Assembly: GCF_900115715.1 (NCBI RefSeq)
Contig: NZ_FOXM01000001.1
Location: 124,001 to 188,000, forward strand
Source of the DNA: Geopseudomonas sagittaria
GTDB lineage: Bacteria > Pseudomonadota > Gammaproteobacteria > Pseudomonadales > Pseudomonadaceae
Length of the DNA: 64,000 nucleotides
Direction: 5' to 3'
The notes under the pieces: model-generated
Database searches by the model: none
Seen by the model: only the letters and a program-made list of their open reading frames with translations
Told to the model about the DNA's origin: nothing
Shown here: positions 42,241-51,843 of the stretch, piece by piece
Position numbering within the stretch: the stretch's first letter is position 1
How the letters are laid out: every line of letters starts with the position of its first letter
Translations under genes and position numbers: made by a program

Positions 42241-42772
42241 CCCCCTTCCCCTTCTGTTTGGCCTGAGCACCCTGCTGGCCACCATCCCGGCCTGGGCCCT
42301 GCCCACCGACCGCGACCAGCCGATTCGCGTGCAGGCCGACAGCGCCGAACTGGACGACGCCAAAGGCGTGGCCGTGTATCGCGGCGGCGTGGTGATCACC
42401 CAGGGCACCCTGAAGATCACCGGCGACACCGTGACCATCACCCAGGACAAGAACGGCGACATCGAGGTATTCACCTCGGTCGGCAAGCCGGCCTACTACG
42501 AGCAGAAGCCCGCCGAGGACAAGCCGCTGGTCAAGGCCTACGGCCTGACCATCCAGTACTTCGCCGTCAACGAGCGCATCGTACTGATCGACCAGGCCAA
42601 GGTGGTCCAGGAAGGCAACACCTTCGAAGGCGAGAAGATCGTCTACGACACCCAGCGCCAGATCGTCAACGCCGGGCGCGCCACCGGCAGCAACGTGACC
42701 AGCCCGCGCCCGCGCGTCGACATGACCATCCAGCCACGCAAGAAGGCCGAGCCGGAGCAGAGCGCCCCATGA
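42227..42772 (+). CDS. lptA: Periplasmic LPS transport protein LptA (LptH)
   Basis: Periplasmic bridge protein that forms head-to-tail oligomers carrying LPS to LptD. The 181-residue product has a signal peptide (ending WALPTD region) and the OstA-like repeats typical of the jellyroll ([27 protein letters not shown]). In P. aeruginosa the orthologue is called LptH. It overlaps lptC by 14 bp and lptB by 4 bp. Confidence 0.95.
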   Translation: MRFVNPLPLLFGLSTLLATIPAWALPTDRDQPIRVQADSAELDDAKGVAVYRGGVVITQGTLKITGDTVTITQDKNGDIEVFTSVGKPAYYEQKPAEDKPLVKAYGLTIQYFAVNERIVLIDQAKVVQEGNTFEGEKIVYDTQRQIVNAGRATGSNVTSPRPRVDMTIQPRKKAEPEQSAP

Positions 42773-43494
42773 GCACCCTGATCGCTCAGCACCTGGCCAA
42801 GAGCTACAAGGGCCGCGAGGTCGTGCGCGACGTCAGCCTGTCGATCGACAGTGGCCAGATCGTCGGCCTGCTCGGTCCCAACGGCGCCGGCAAGACCACC
42901 TGCTTCTACATGATCGTCGGCCTGGTGCGCGCCGACCAGGGCCGTGTGCTGATCGACGAGCAGGACGTCACCCACCTGCCGATGCACGGCCGCGCTCGCG
43001 CCGGCATCGGCTATCTGCCGCAGGAAGCCTCGATCTTCCGCAAGCTGACGGTGGCCGACAACATCATGGCGATTCTCGAGACCCGCAAGGATCTCGACCG
43101 TGCCGCGCGGCGCGAGGCGCTGGAAGGCCTGCTGCAGGAATTCCACATCAGCCACATCCGCGAGAACCTCGGCATGAGCCTGTCCGGCGGCGAACGGCGG
43201 CGGGTGGAGATCGCCCGCGCGCTGGCCAGCGACCCCAAGTTCATCCTCCTCGACGAACCCTTCGCCGGCGTCGACCCGATTTCGGTGGGCGACATCAAGC
43301 AGATCATCCACCACCTGAAGAATCGCGGCATCGGCGTACTGATCACCGACCACAACGTGCGCGAGACCCTCGACATCTGCGAGACCGCCTACATCGTCAA
43401 CGCCGGCCAGTTGATCGCCGAAGGCGATGCCGAGAGCATCCTGGCCAACCAGCTGGTCAAGGAAGTCTACCTCGGCCACGAGTTCCGCCTCTGA
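42769..43494 (+). CDS. lptB: LPS export ABC transporter ATPase LptB
   Basis: Cytoplasmic ATPase of the LptB2FG extractor, 241 residues. Walker [11 protein letters not shown], signature [15 protein letters not shown], and Walker [14 protein letters not shown] are present. Last of the kdsDC-lptCAB genes; a 211-bp gap with a separate -10 element precedes rpoN. Confidence 0.98.
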   Translation: MSTLIAQHLAKSYKGREVVRDVSLSIDSGQIVGLLGPNGAGKTTCFYMIVGLVRADQGRVLIDEQDVTHLPMHGRARAGIGYLPQEASIFRKLTVADNIMAILETRKDLDRAARREALEGLLQEFHISHIRENLGMSLSGGERRRVEIARALASDPKFILLDEPFAGVDPISVGDIKQIIHHLKNRGIGVLITDHNVRETLDICETAYIVNAGQLIAEGDAESILANQLVKEVYLGHEFRL

Positions 43495-43619
43495 GGCGCC
43501 ACGCCGCCGGCTCGGATGCTCACCTGCGGCGAGCGCATCGATGACCTCGACGCGCCCGCAGGTCGCAGCGCTACTCCCCTCGACTGTCAACCCCTAGGCA
43601 AACGCGCGCTTCTCAGGCA

Positions 43620-43625
43620 TATAAT
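43620..43625 (+). promoter_or_regulatory. Possible -10 element of rpoN
   Basis: Consensus TATAAT 81 bases upstream of the rpoN ATG in the 211-bp gap after lptB. The -35 region is poor. The gap otherwise shows no repeats or reading frames. Confidence 0.45.
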
Positions 43626-43705
43626 TTGCTAATCAGGGCGCTCCGGCGTCCAGCAGTGGACAGCGCACAGGCGCTGGCAGACCCCAAGGTGCCAACTCCC
43701 CAGCC

Positions 43706-45202
43706 ATGAAACACTCGCTAGTCCTCAAGATGGGTCAGCAGCTGACGATGACCCCCCAGCTGCAGCAGGCCATTCGCCTCCTGCAGCTGTCGACCCTCGA
43801 TCTGCAGCAGGAAATCCAGGAAGCCCTGGATTCGAATCCCATGCTCGAACGCCAGGAAGATGGCGACGATTTCGACAACAGCGACCCGCTGGCGGAAAAC
43901 GAGCCCTCTGCGGCGGTGGGCAGCCACGACAGCACGGTCAGCACCAGCAGCGAGCGCGATCCCGACAGCCTGGACGATGCCGATCAGTGGGGTGAGCGCA
44001 TCCCCAGCGAACTGCCGGTGGACACCGCCTGGGAAGACATCTATCAGACCAGTGCCAGCAGCCTGCCGGTCAGCGACGACGACGAGTGGGACTTCACCAC
44101 CCGCACCTCGGCGGGCGAAAGCCTGCACAGCCACCTGCTCTGGCAACTCAACCTGGCGCCGATGAGCGACCACGACCGGCTGATCGCCATGTCGATCATC
44201 GATGCGATCAACAACGACGGCTATCTCGACGAAAGCCTCGAGGAGATCCTCGAGTCCCTCGATCCCGAGCTGGACATCGAGCTGGACGAAGTGGAGATGG
44301 TCCTGCACCGCGTGCAGCAGTTCGAGCCACTGGGCATCGGCGCGCGCGACCTCAGCGAGTGCCTGCTGCTGCAACTACAGCAGCTGCCGGCCAGCACACC
44401 CTGGCTGGAGGAGGCCCGTCGCGTGGCACGCGATCACCTCGACCTGCTCGGCAGCCGCGATTACAGCCAGCTGATGCGCCGTCTGCGGGTCAAGGAAGAC
44501 GACCTGCGGCAGATCGTCGAGCTGATCCAGCGCCTCAACCCGCGCCCCGGCTCGCAGATCGAGACCAGCGAGGCCGAGTACGTGGTCCCCGACGTGATCG
44601 TGCGCAAGGACAACGAGCGCTGGCTGGTCGAACTCAACCCCGACGCCATGCCGCGCCTGCGCGTCAACCCGCACTACGCCGGCCTGGTGCGGCGTGCCGA
44701 CTCCAGCGCCGACAACACCTACATGCGCAACCAGCTGCAGGAAGCGCGCTGGTTCATCAAGAGCCTGCTCAGCCGCAACGAGACGCTGATGAAGGTCGCC
44801 ACGCAGATCGTCGAACTGCAGCGCGGTTTCCTCGAGTACGGCGAGGAGGCGATGAAGCCGCTGGTGCTGCACGACATCGCCGAGGCGGTGGGCATGCACG
44901 AGTCGACCATCTCGCGGGTCACCACGCAGAAATACATGCACACCCCGCGCGGCATCTACGAACTCAAGTACTTTTTCTCCAGCCACGTCAGCACCGCCGA
45001 AGGCGGCGAATGCTCGTCGACGGCGATCCGCGCGCTCATCAAGAAACTGGTGGCGGGGGAAAACCCGAAAAAGCCATTGAGCGACAGCAAGATCGCTGGT
45101 TTACTGGAGGCACAGGGAATTCAGGTGGCACGCAGAACCATCGCCAAGTACCGGGAATCCTTGAGCATTGCTCCCTCGAGCGAGCGCAAGCGACTGGTGT
45201 GA
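43706..45202 (+). CDS. rpoN: RNA polymerase sigma-54 factor RpoN
   Basis: Alternative sigma factor that recognises -24/-12 promoters and needs enhancer-binding activators. In pseudomonads it governs nitrogen use, flagella, pili and many catabolic genes. The 498 residues show region I ([31 protein letters not shown]), an acidic region II, and the RpoN box [10 protein letters not shown] near the C-terminus. The gene order rpoN-hpf-ptsN-rapZ-ptsO is well known. Confidence 0.98.
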   Translation: MKHSLVLKMGQQLTMTPQLQQAIRLLQLSTLDLQQEIQEALDSNPMLERQEDGDDFDNSDPLAENEPSAAVGSHDSTVSTSSERDPDSLDDADQWGERIPSELPVDTAWEDIYQTSASSLPVSDDDEWDFTTRTSAGESLHSHLLWQLNLAPMSDHDRLIAMSIIDAINNDGYLDESLEEILESLDPELDIELDEVEMVLHRVQQFEPLGIGARDLSECLLLQLQQLPASTPWLEEARRVARDHLDLLGSRDYSQLMRRLRVKEDDLRQIVELIQRLNPRPGSQIETSEAEYVVPDVIVRKDNERWLVELNPDAMPRLRVNPHYAGLVRRADSSADNTYMRNQLQEARWFIKSLLSRNETLMKVATQIVELQRGFLEYGEEAMKPLVLHDIAEAVGMHESTISRVTTQKYMHTPRGIYELKYFFSSHVSTAEGGECSSTAIRALIKKLVAGENPKKPLSDSKIAGLLEAQGIQVARRTIAKYRESLSIAPSSERKRLV

Positions 45203-45233
45203 CGCTCGATCAGGACAACATCGTATTCCAACT

Positions 45234-45252
45234 GACAGGGCATGACCCTGTC
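45234..45252 (+). other. Hairpin in the rpoN-hpf intergenic leader
   Basis: Inverted repeat GACAGGG-CATGA-CCCTGTC lies 30-48 bases upstream of the hpf ATG, in the 79-bp rpoN-hpf gap. No U-run follows. It might regulate hpf translation or mark an mRNA processing site; this is inference only. Confidence 0.6.
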
Positions 45253-45281
45253 GGTATTCGCAGGTAACAAGGAGAAGCAGC

Positions 45282-45590
45282 ATGCAAGTCAACATCAGTG
45301 GCCAACACCTGGAAGTGACTGACACTCTGCGCGACTACATCAACGAGAAACTGGAGCGACTGGCGCGCCATTTCGACAAGATCACCAACGTCCAGGTGAT
45401 CATGCAGGTGGAAAAACTGCAGCAGAAGATCGAAGCGACCCTGCACATCGCCGGCGGCGAAGTGGTCGCCAACGCCGAGCATACCGACATGTACGCCGCC
45501 ATCGACCTGCTGGCCGACAAGCTGGACCGCCAACTGATCAAGCACAAGGAAAAGCAGGTCGAACGCGAACAGGGCGCCGCAGCCCGCTGA
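45282..45590 (+). CDS. hpf: Ribosome hibernation promoting factor HPF (short form)
   Basis: Cytoplasmic protein that binds the 30S decoding region to form 100S dimers in resting cells; 102 residues, the short form. The sequence MQVNISGQHLEVTDTLRDYINEKLERLARHF is typical. Directly downstream of rpoN, upstream of ptsN. Confidence 0.97.
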   Translation: MQVNISGQHLEVTDTLRDYINEKLERLARHFDKITNVQVIMQVEKLQQKIEATLHIAGGEVVANAEHTDMYAAIDLLADKLDRQLIKHKEKQVEREQGAAAR

Positions 45591-45600
45591 TCACTCCCCG

Positions 45601-46065
45601 ATGATTCGACTAGAGCACATACTGACCCCCGGCCGTTCCCAGGTGAACGTGCCGGGAGGCAGCAAAAAACGCGTTCTCGAACAGATCGCCAACCTCGTAG
45701 CCCGGGATCTTCCCGGGCTCGACGCACATGACATCTTCGAAAGCCTGGTAGCCCGGGAAAAGCTCGGCTCCACCGGCTTCGGCAACGGCATCGCGATTCC
45801 CCACTGCCGGCTGAGCAGCTGCTCGGTGCCGATCAGCGCCCTGCTGCGCCTCGACGCACCGGTCGACTTCGATGCCCTGGACGGCGCCCCGGTGGACCTG
45901 CTGTTCGTCCTGCTGGTCCCCGAAGCCGCCACCGAGGAGCATCTCGAGCTGCTGCGCCAGATCGCCGGCCTGCTCGACCGTGCCGACGTGCGCGAGCGCC
46001 TGCGCCAGGCCAAGGATGGCTTCGACCTCTACCAGGTGGTGCTCGACACCGTGGACGGGCGCTGA
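45601..46065 (+). CDS. ptsN: PTS IIA-like nitrogen-regulatory protein PtsN (EIIA-Ntr)
   Basis: Phosphoacceptor of the nitrogen PTS, receiving phosphate from NPr and regulating potassium transport and other processes. The 154-residue domain has the phosphorylation site GNGIAIPHCRL (H68). Lies 10 bases downstream of hpf and 3 bases before rapZ. Confidence 0.97.
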   Translation: MIRLEHILTPGRSQVNVPGGSKKRVLEQIANLVARDLPGLDAHDIFESLVAREKLGSTGFGNGIAIPHCRLSSCSVPISALLRLDAPVDFDALDGAPVDLLFVLLVPEAATEEHLELLRQIAGLLDRADVRERLRQAKDGFDLYQVVLDTVDGR

Positions 46066-46068
46066 GCC

Positions 46069-46926
46069 ATGCGCCTGATCATTGTCAGCGGTCGCTCCGG
46101 GTCGGGCAAAAGCACGGCCCTGGCGGTGCTCGAGGACAACGGCTTCTACTGCATCGACAACCTGCCGGCCAGCCTGCTGCCGGATTTGAGCGAGCGCGCC
46201 CTGCTGCATACCGAACTGCTGCAGCCGCAGGTCGCCGTGTCGATCGACGCGCGCAACCTGCCCAGCCAGCTCAAGCGCTTTCCCGAACTGCTCGAGCAAC
46301 TGCGCCTGCGCAACATCCAGTGCGACGTGCTGTATCTGGACGCCGACAACGCCACCCTGCTCAAGCGCTTCTCGGAAACCCGCCGCCGCCATCCGCTGAC
46401 CAGCGAGTCCCGCTCGCTGAGCGAAGCGATCGACGACGAAAGCCAGCTGCTCGCGCCGATCGCCGATCTGGCCGACCTGAAGATCGACACCGCCAACCTC
46501 AACCTCTACCAGCTCAGCGACACCATCAAGTTACGCCTGCTCGACAAGCCGCAGGCCGGTACCGCCTTCCTGCTCGAATCCTTCGGCTTCAAGCGCGGCA
46601 TGCCGGTGGACGCCGACCTGGTGTTCGACGTGCGCTGCCTGCCCAACCCCTACTGGAAGCCGGACCTGCGCGAACACAGCGGCCTGGAGCAGGTGGTGTG
46701 CGACTACCTGGATGCCCAGGCGGATGTCGAGGAGATGTACCAGGACCTGCTCGCCTACCTGAGCAAGTGGCTGCCGCGCTTTGCCGCGAGCAATCGCGCC
46801 TACGTCACCGTGGCCATCGGCTGCACCGGCGGCCACCATCGCTCGGTGTATCTGGCCGAGCGGCTGGGCGCCGCCCTGCGCGCGAGCCTCGGCAACCTGC
46901 AGATCCGCCACCGCGATCTCGGCTAA
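46069..46926 (+). CDS. rapZ: RNase adapter protein RapZ
   Basis: Nucleotide-binding protein that in E. coli targets the sRNA GlmZ to RNase E; in pseudomonads the target is uncertain. The 285 residues contain Walker A GRSGSGKS (8-15) and the C-terminal [14 protein letters not shown] motif. It overlaps closely with ptsN and precedes ptsO by 37 bases. Confidence 0.96.
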   Translation: MRLIIVSGRSGSGKSTALAVLEDNGFYCIDNLPASLLPDLSERALLHTELLQPQVAVSIDARNLPSQLKRFPELLEQLRLRNIQCDVLYLDADNATLLKRFSETRRRHPLTSESRSLSEAIDDESQLLAPIADLADLKIDTANLNLYQLSDTIKLRLLDKPQAGTAFLLESFGFKRGMPVDADLVFDVRCLPNPYWKPDLREHSGLEQVVCDYLDAQADVEEMYQDLLAYLSKWLPRFAASNRAYVTVAIGCTGGHHRSVYLAERLGAALRASLGNLQIRHRDLG

Positions 46927-46963
46927 CCCGATCCCGGTCAACCCAAGGACAGCTCCCACCGCG

Positions 46964-47236
46964 ATGCCAGCCTGCGACGTCACCATCATCAACAAGCTCG
47001 GCCTGCACGCCCGCGCCGCCGCCAAGTTCGTCGGCGTGGCCGGCCGCTTCCCCTGCCAGGTCAGGGTCGGCCGCTCGGCTGACAGCCTGGTCGACGGCAA
47101 GAGCATCATGTCGGTGATGATGCTGGCCGCTGGCAAGGGCACCGCGATCCACCTGTGCACCGAAGGCGAGCAGGAGCACGAAGCGCTGCAGGCGCTGATC
47201 GAGCTGATCGACAACTACTTCGACGAAGGCGAGTAG
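46964..47236 (+). CDS. ptsO: HPr-family phosphocarrier protein NPr
   Basis: Phosphocarrier of the nitrogen PTS between EI-Ntr and PtsN; 90 residues. The phosphorylated histidine is H15 in LGLHARAAAKF, and the conserved Ser region is in DGKSIMSVMML. An in-frame extension to 46781 runs through rapZ and is rejected. Followed by a cluster of REP-like repeats. Confidence 0.97.
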   Translation: MPACDVTIINKLGLHARAAAKFVGVAGRFPCQVRVGRSADSLVDGKSIMSVMMLAAGKGTAIHLCTEGEQEHEALQALIELIDNYFDEGE

Positions 47237-47254
47237 CGGCTCCGGAGCTTCTGG

Positions 47255-47394
47255 CTGTAGGTGGCGCGCCACCGCGGCGATGCGGGCCGCAGCCCCGCCA
47301 AAGCTCAAAAGCATCGCCCCGAGGTCGGGCCTCCCACAAGAGCAAGGGCCGCGTCGAACCTGTAGGAGGCGCGCCCTCGCGGCGATAACGGGCC
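47255..47394. repeat. Cluster of three REP-like elements
   Basis: Three copies: 47255-47288 (plus), 47311-47340 (minus) and 47360-47394 (plus). The two plus copies align as CTGTAGG-GGCGCGCC--CGCGGCGAT---GGGCC and the minus copy reads TGTGGGAGGCCCGACCTCGG. Each has an imperfect internal hairpin. They resemble the TGTGGGAG...GCGATG REP elements of pseudomonads. They fill the 192-bp convergent ptsO-pmbA gap and may also act as terminators. Confidence 0.8.
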
Positions 47395-47428
47395 ACAGGC
47401 CCGCCAGACGCACAGCGGGCGTCGCCCC

Positions 47429-48778
47429 TCAGCTGCCGCCGACCATCATCTTCTCGATCAGCACCGAGCCGGTGCGCACGTTGCCGCGCAGCTCCAGATC
47501 GCTGCCCACGGCGACGATGCCCTGGAACATGTCGCGCAGGTTGCCGGCGATGGTGACTTCCTGCACCGGGAACTGGATCACCCCGTTCTCCACCCAGAAG
47601 CCCGCCGCACCGCGCGAATAGTCGCCGGTGACCAGATTCAGTCCCTGCCCCATCAGCTCGGTGACCAGCAGGCCGCGGTCCATCCGGCGGATCAGCGCCG
47701 CTTGGTCCTCGCTGCCGTGGCTGACGAACAGGTTGTGCACGCCGCCGGCGTTGGCGGTGCTGGGCAGGCCCAGCTTGCGTCCCGAATAGGTGCCCAGCGC
47801 GTAGGACACCAGCTTGCCGTCCGCGACGAACGGCTTGGCGTAGGTGGCCAGGCCGTCGCCGTCGAAGCTGGCGCTGCCCATGCCGCGCGGCAGGTGCGGG
47901 CGCTCGTCGAGGCTCAACCAGGCGGGGAACAGCTGCTGGCCCAGCGCGCCCTCGAGGAAGGAAGCCTTGCGGTACAGGTTGCCGCCGGAGATCGCCGCCA
48001 GCAGGTGGCCGAACAGGCCGGTGGCCAGCTCGGCGGCGAACAGTACCGGCACCTCGCAGGTCGGCACCGGCCGCGCACCGAGGCGCGCGGCCGCGCGCTC
48101 GGCGGCGCGGCGGCCGATCGACTCGCCGCTGGCCAGCTCGCTGCCGATGCGACTGACGTCGTACCAGTAGTCGCGCTGCATCTGCCCCTCACCCTCGGCG
48201 ATCATCACGCAACTCAGGCTGTGCCGGCTGGAGGCATAGCCACCGACGAAGCCGTGGCTGTTGCCGTACACCCGGCAGCCCAGGTGGGTATTGAGGGTGG
48301 TGCCGTCGGCCTTGGTCACCCGCGGGTCCGTGGCAAAGGCCGCCGCTTCGCAGGCCAGCGCCTGCTCGATGGCCTGCTCCGGGGTGATCGCCCACGGATG
48401 GTAGAGATCCAGATCCGGCAGCTCGCGGGCCATCAGCGCCGCATCGGCCAGCCCGGCGCAATCATCCTCGGAGGCGTGCCGGGCGATGGCCAGCGCCGCC
48501 GCCACGGTCTCGCGGATGGCCTCGGCGCCCTGCGCCGAAGTGCTCGCCGAGCCCTTGCGCTGGCCGAGATAGAGGGTGATGCCGAAGCCACGGTCGCGGT
48601 TGAACTCCACCGTCTCCACCTCACCCTGGCGCACGCTGGTCGACAGTCCCTGCTCCAGCGACACCGCCACCTCGCAGGCCGTCGCGCCCTGCTGGCGCGC
48701 CTCGGCGAGAATCGCCTCGACCTGCTCCTGCAACCCCGGCAGGGCCTGCGGCCCCACGCTTTCCACGGCTGAATTCAT
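47429..48778 (-). CDS. pmbA: Metalloprotease subunit PmbA/TldE
   Basis: Inactive partner of the TldD/TldE protease, which trims peptide natural products and has been tied to CcdA and microcin maturation. The 449 residues start at an ATG with AGGAGCAGG ahead. The TldE layout is visible ([40 protein letters not shown]), and the HExxxH zinc motif is absent, as in known TldE. Partner tldD is at 49508-50947. Confidence 0.95.
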   Translation of the reverse strand: MNSAVESVGPQALPGLQEQVEAILAEARQQGATACEVAVSLEQGLSTSVRQGEVETVEFNRDRGFGITLYLGQRKGSASTSAQGAEAIRETVAAALAIARHASEDDCAGLADAALMARELPDLDLYHPWAITPEQAIEQALACEAAAFATDPRVTKADGTTLNTHLGCRVYGNSHGFVGGYASSRHSLSCVMIAEGEGQMQRDYWYDVSRIGSELASGESIGRRAAERAAARLGARPVPTCEVPVLFAAELATGLFGHLLAAISGGNLYRKASFLEGALGQQLFPAWLSLDERPHLPRGMGSASFDGDGLATYAKPFVADGKLVSYALGTYSGRKLGLPSTANAGGVHNLFVSHGSEDQAALIRRMDRGLLVTELMGQGLNLVTGDYSRGAAGFWVENGVIQFPVQEVTIAGNLRDMFQGIVAVGSDLELRGNVRTGSVLIEKMMVGGS

Positions 48779-48872
48779 GTCCTGCTCCTGTTTTCCCACC
48801 GGCGTGCCGGCCGGGCCGGACAAGCGGCCCCTGAGTGGTTATCATGGCGGCGTTTCCCAGCGGACCCGCCCC

Positions 48873-49394
48873 ATGTCTGAACAATTCGACGACGACTTCT
48901 CCGGAGAGAAGAGCAAATCCCAGGTCAAGCGCGAGCTGCATGCGCTGCAGGACCTGGGCGAACGCTTGACCACGCTCAAGGCGGACATGCTCGCCCGCCT
49001 GCCGCTCAGCGACGCCATGCTCAAGGCCCTGATCGAAGCGCCCAAGCACAAGGCGCACGCGGCGCGCAAACGCCACATCCAGTACATCGGCAAGCTGATG
49101 CGCGACCAGGACATCGACGCCATCGTCGCCCTGCTGGACCAGATGGATTCCTCCACCCGCCAGTACAACGAACGCTTCCACGCCCTCGAGCGCTGGCGCG
49201 ACCGCCTGGTCAACGGCACCGACGCCGACCTCGAGGCGCTGCTTGGCGAATACCCCGAGGCCGACGTCCAGCACCTGCGCCAGCTGATCCGGCACGCCCA
49301 GTTCGAAGCCGCCCGCGACAAGCCACCGAGCGCCGCGCGCAAGGTGTTCAAGTACCTGCGCGAGATGGACGAACTCCGCCGCGGCCTGCGCTGA
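48873..49394 (+). CDS. yjgA: Ribosome biogenesis factor YjgA (DarP, DUF615)
   Basis: Highly charged, alpha-helical protein of 173 residues that associates with late 50S precursors in E. coli. The motif [19 protein letters not shown] begins the family domain, with [13 protein letters not shown] following. Divergent from pmbA; the two genes start only 94 bp apart. Confidence 0.94.
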   Translation: MSEQFDDDFSGEKSKSQVKRELHALQDLGERLTTLKADMLARLPLSDAMLKALIEAPKHKAHAARKRHIQYIGKLMRDQDIDAIVALLDQMDSSTRQYNERFHALERWRDRLVNGTDADLEALLGEYPEADVQHLRQLIRHAQFEAARDKPPSAARKVFKYLREMDELRRGLR

Positions 49395-49407
49395 CAGCCC
49401 GCCTCCT

Positions 49408-49447
49408 GTAGGGTGGAAAACTCGCGCAGCGATTTTCTACCCACTAC
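49408..49447. repeat. REP-like imperfect palindrome downstream of yjgA
   Basis: GTAGGGTGGAAAA and TTTTCTACCCACTAC form an imperfect hairpin around CTCGCGCAGCGA. It has the GTAGGGTGG / CTACCCAC ends of a repeat family seen in pseudomonads. It lies 14 bp after the yjgA stop. Confidence 0.65.
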
Positions 49448-49465
49448 CACCCAGCAACCTGCCAC

Positions 49466-49497
49466 GGATGGGCAATCGCTACGCGAGTCGCCCATCC
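49466..49497. repeat. REP-like palindrome between yjgA and tldD
   Basis: Perfect outer stem GGATGGGC / GCCCATCC with an inner TCGC-TAC-GCGA stem. Located in the convergent yjgA-tldD gap 11 bp from the tldD stop, so it might stop transcription in both directions. Confidence 0.7.
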
Positions 49498-49507
49498 TAC
49501 CCGTCCA

Positions 49508-50947
49508 TCAACCCCCGGTGCCGCCCACGGTGATCGCCTCGATCTTCAGGGTCGGCTGGCCGACGCCCACCGGCACCGACTGGCCATCCTTGCCACAGGT
49601 GCCGACACCGCTGTCCAGTGCCAGGTCGTTGCCGACCATCGACACCCGGCTCATCGCCTCCGGCCCGTTGCCGATCAGGGTGGCGCCCTTCACCGGCGCA
49701 GTGATCCGGCCATCCTCGATCAGGTAGGCCTCGCTGGTGGAGAACACGAACTTGCCGCTGGTGATGTCCACTTGGCCGCCGCCGAGGCTGGCGCAGTACA
49801 GGCCGCGCTTCACCGAGCGGATGATCTCCTCCGGGTCGCTCTCGCCGGCCAGCATGTAGGTGTTGGTCATCCGCGGCATCGGCAGGTGCGCGTAGGACTC
49901 GCGGCGCCCGTTGCCAGTCGGCCGCACGCCCATCAGGCGGGCATTCAGCTTGTCCTGCATGTAGCCCTTGAGCACGCCGTTCTCGATCAGCGTGGTGCAC
50001 TGGGTCGGCGTGCCCTCGTCGTCCAGGCTCAGCGAGCCGCGGCGTCCCGGCAGGGTGCCGTCGTCGACGATGGTGCACAGGCTCGAAGCCACCATCTGGC
50101 CGACCCGGCCACTGTAGGCCGAACTGCCCTTGCGATTGAAGTCGCCCTCCAGGCCGTGGCCCACCGCTTCGTGCAGCAGCACGCCGCTCCAGCCGTTGCC
50201 GAGCACCACCGGCATGCTGCCGGCCGGTGCCGGGATGGCCTCGAGATTGAGCAGCGCCTGGCGCACCGCCTCACGGGCGTAGTCCATGGCCCGGTCGTGC
50301 TCCAGAAAGTAGCGATAGTCGGTACGGCCGCCGCCGCCGTGGGCGCCGCGTTCGCGGCGGCCGTTGTGCTCGACGATCACGCTGACGTTGAAGCGCACCA
50401 GCGGCCGCACGTCGGCGCCCAAACTACCGTCGGCAGCGGCCACCAGCACCTGCTCCCAGACCCCGGCCAGGCTCACGGTGACCCGCGAGATGCGCGGATC
50501 GAGGGCGCGGGTGGCCAGGTCGATGCGCTTGAGCAGCTCGACCTTCTCCGCCCGGCTGAGCACCTCCAGCGGATTGTCGGCGCCGTACAGGCGCGGCGGC
50601 ACCTGCACCGCTGGCGTCTGCACGCGGCCCTGCTGGCCGGCGCGGGCGATCGAGCGCGCGGCACCGATGGCCTGGCGCAGGGCGTGCTCCTCGATGCTGT
50701 TGCTGTAGGCGAAACCGGTCTTCTCGCCCGATTGCGCGCGCACGCCGACCCCCTGGTCGAGGTGGAAGCTGCCTTCCTTGACGATGCCGTCCTCGAGCAT
50801 CCACGACTCGGACACCTGGCTCTGGAAGTACAGGTCGGCGGCATCGATGCCGGGACCGGCCAGCTCGTCGAGCAGCACCGGCAGGCGCTCCAGGCCGAGG
50901 CCGCCGGGGATCAGCAGCTGGGCGCTGACGGATGACAGGGTGTTCAT
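49508..50947 (-). CDS. tldD: Metalloprotease TldD
   Basis: Catalytic partner of PmbA/TldE. The 479 residues include the zinc-binding [11 protein letters not shown] motif (HExxxH). The ATG at 50947 overlaps the preceding nitrilase-family gene's stop by four bases. The extended frame to 51184 runs through that gene and is not used. Conserved in most gammaproteobacteria. Confidence 0.97.
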   Translation of the reverse strand: MNTLSSVSAQLLIPGGLGLERLPVLLDELAGPGIDAADLYFQSQVSESWMLEDGIVKEGSFHLDQGVGVRAQSGEKTGFAYSNSIEEHALRQAIGAARSIARAGQQGRVQTPAVQVPPRLYGADNPLEVLSRAEKVELLKRIDLATRALDPRISRVTVSLAGVWEQVLVAAADGSLGADVRPLVRFNVSVIVEHNGRRERGAHGGGGRTDYRYFLEHDRAMDYAREAVRQALLNLEAIPAPAGSMPVVLGNGWSGVLLHEAVGHGLEGDFNRKGSSAYSGRVGQMVASSLCTIVDDGTLPGRRGSLSLDDEGTPTQCTTLIENGVLKGYMQDKLNARLMGVRPTGNGRRESYAHLPMPRMTNTYMLAGESDPEEIIRSVKRGLYCASLGGGQVDITSGKFVFSTSEAYLIEDGRITAPVKGATLIGNGPEAMSRVSMVGNDLALDSGVGTCGKDGQSVPVGVGQPTLKIEAITVGGTGG

Positions 50948-51798
50948 GTGTGCTCCTTGTGCAAGGGTTGCAGCGTGCCCGGGTGCAGGCGGCGGTGGGC
51001 GCTGACCGGCATGCGTTGACGGATGGCGGCCTGCGCCGGGCGGTCGACGTCCGCCAGCAGCACGGCCTCGCCACGGGCCTCGCAGGCCAGCGGCTGACCC
51101 CAGGGGTCGACGATCAGCGAATGACCGAAGGTTTCCCGCGGCCCCGGATGCTGGCCGCCCTGGTTGGCCGCCAGCAGATAGCATTGGGTTTCGATCGCCC
51201 GCGCGCGCACCAGCACCTCCCAGTGCGCCGCGCCGGTCACCGCGGTGAACGCCGCCGGCGCGCTGATCAGCTCGGCGCCGGCCTCGCGCAGGGCGCTGTA
51301 CAGCTCGGCAAAGCGCAGATCGTAGCAGACGGTCAGGCCGAGGCGCCCCACCGGGGTGTCGGCCAGCACCAGGCGCTCGCCATGGGCAAAGTCGTCGGAC
51401 TCGCGGTAGCTGCCGCGGCTGTCGGCCACCTCGACGTCGAACAGGTGCAGCTTGTCGTAGCGCGCGGCCACCTGCCCGTCGCGGTCAATCAGCAGCGAGC
51501 AGGCATGCGGCTTGCCATCGCGCCGGCCTTGCGGCAGCAACGGCAGGGTGCCGGCGACCAACCACAGGCCCAGTTCGCGCGCCGCCGCCTCCAGCCAGGG
51601 CAACAGTGGCCCTTCGCCGGCGGCCTCGGCCTGGCCGAGCAGCGCCAGATCGCGGCGCCCCATGGCGGCGAAGTTTTCCGGCAGCACGGCCAGCTGCGCG
51701 CCGCCCGCGGCGGCCTGTTCGAGCAGCGCTCGGGCCCGCGCCAGATTGGCGGCCACGTCGGCCTGACTGACCATCTGGATGACTGCCACCGTGCCCAT
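50944..51798 (-). CDS. Carbon-nitrogen hydrolase (Nit2-like amidase)
   Basis: Nitrilase-superfamily protein of 284 residues. The catalytic triad is visible: E41 (LPENFAAMG), K116 (RYDKLHLFD) and C158 (TVCYDLRF). Its closest described relatives hydrolyse deaminated glutathione or omega-amides, so a housekeeping amidase is likely; the substrate is not proved. It lies between yhdP and tldD and overlaps tldD. Confidence 0.93.
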   Translation of the reverse strand: MGTVAVIQMVSQADVAANLARARALLEQAAAGGAQLAVLPENFAAMGRRDLALLGQAEAAGEGPLLPWLEAAARELGLWLVAGTLPLLPQGRRDGKPHACSLLIDRDGQVAARYDKLHLFDVEVADSRGSYRESDDFAHGERLVLADTPVGRLGLTVCYDLRFAELYSALREAGAELISAPAAFTAVTGAAHWEVLVRARAIETQCYLLAANQGGQHPGPRETFGHSLIVDPWGQPLACEARGEAVLLADVDRPAQAAIRQRMPVSAHRRLHPGTLQPLHKEHT

Positions 51799-51843
51799 CG
51801 TTATCTCCTGTTGCGCAATGTTTTCATCCTAACCCGGATGGGC

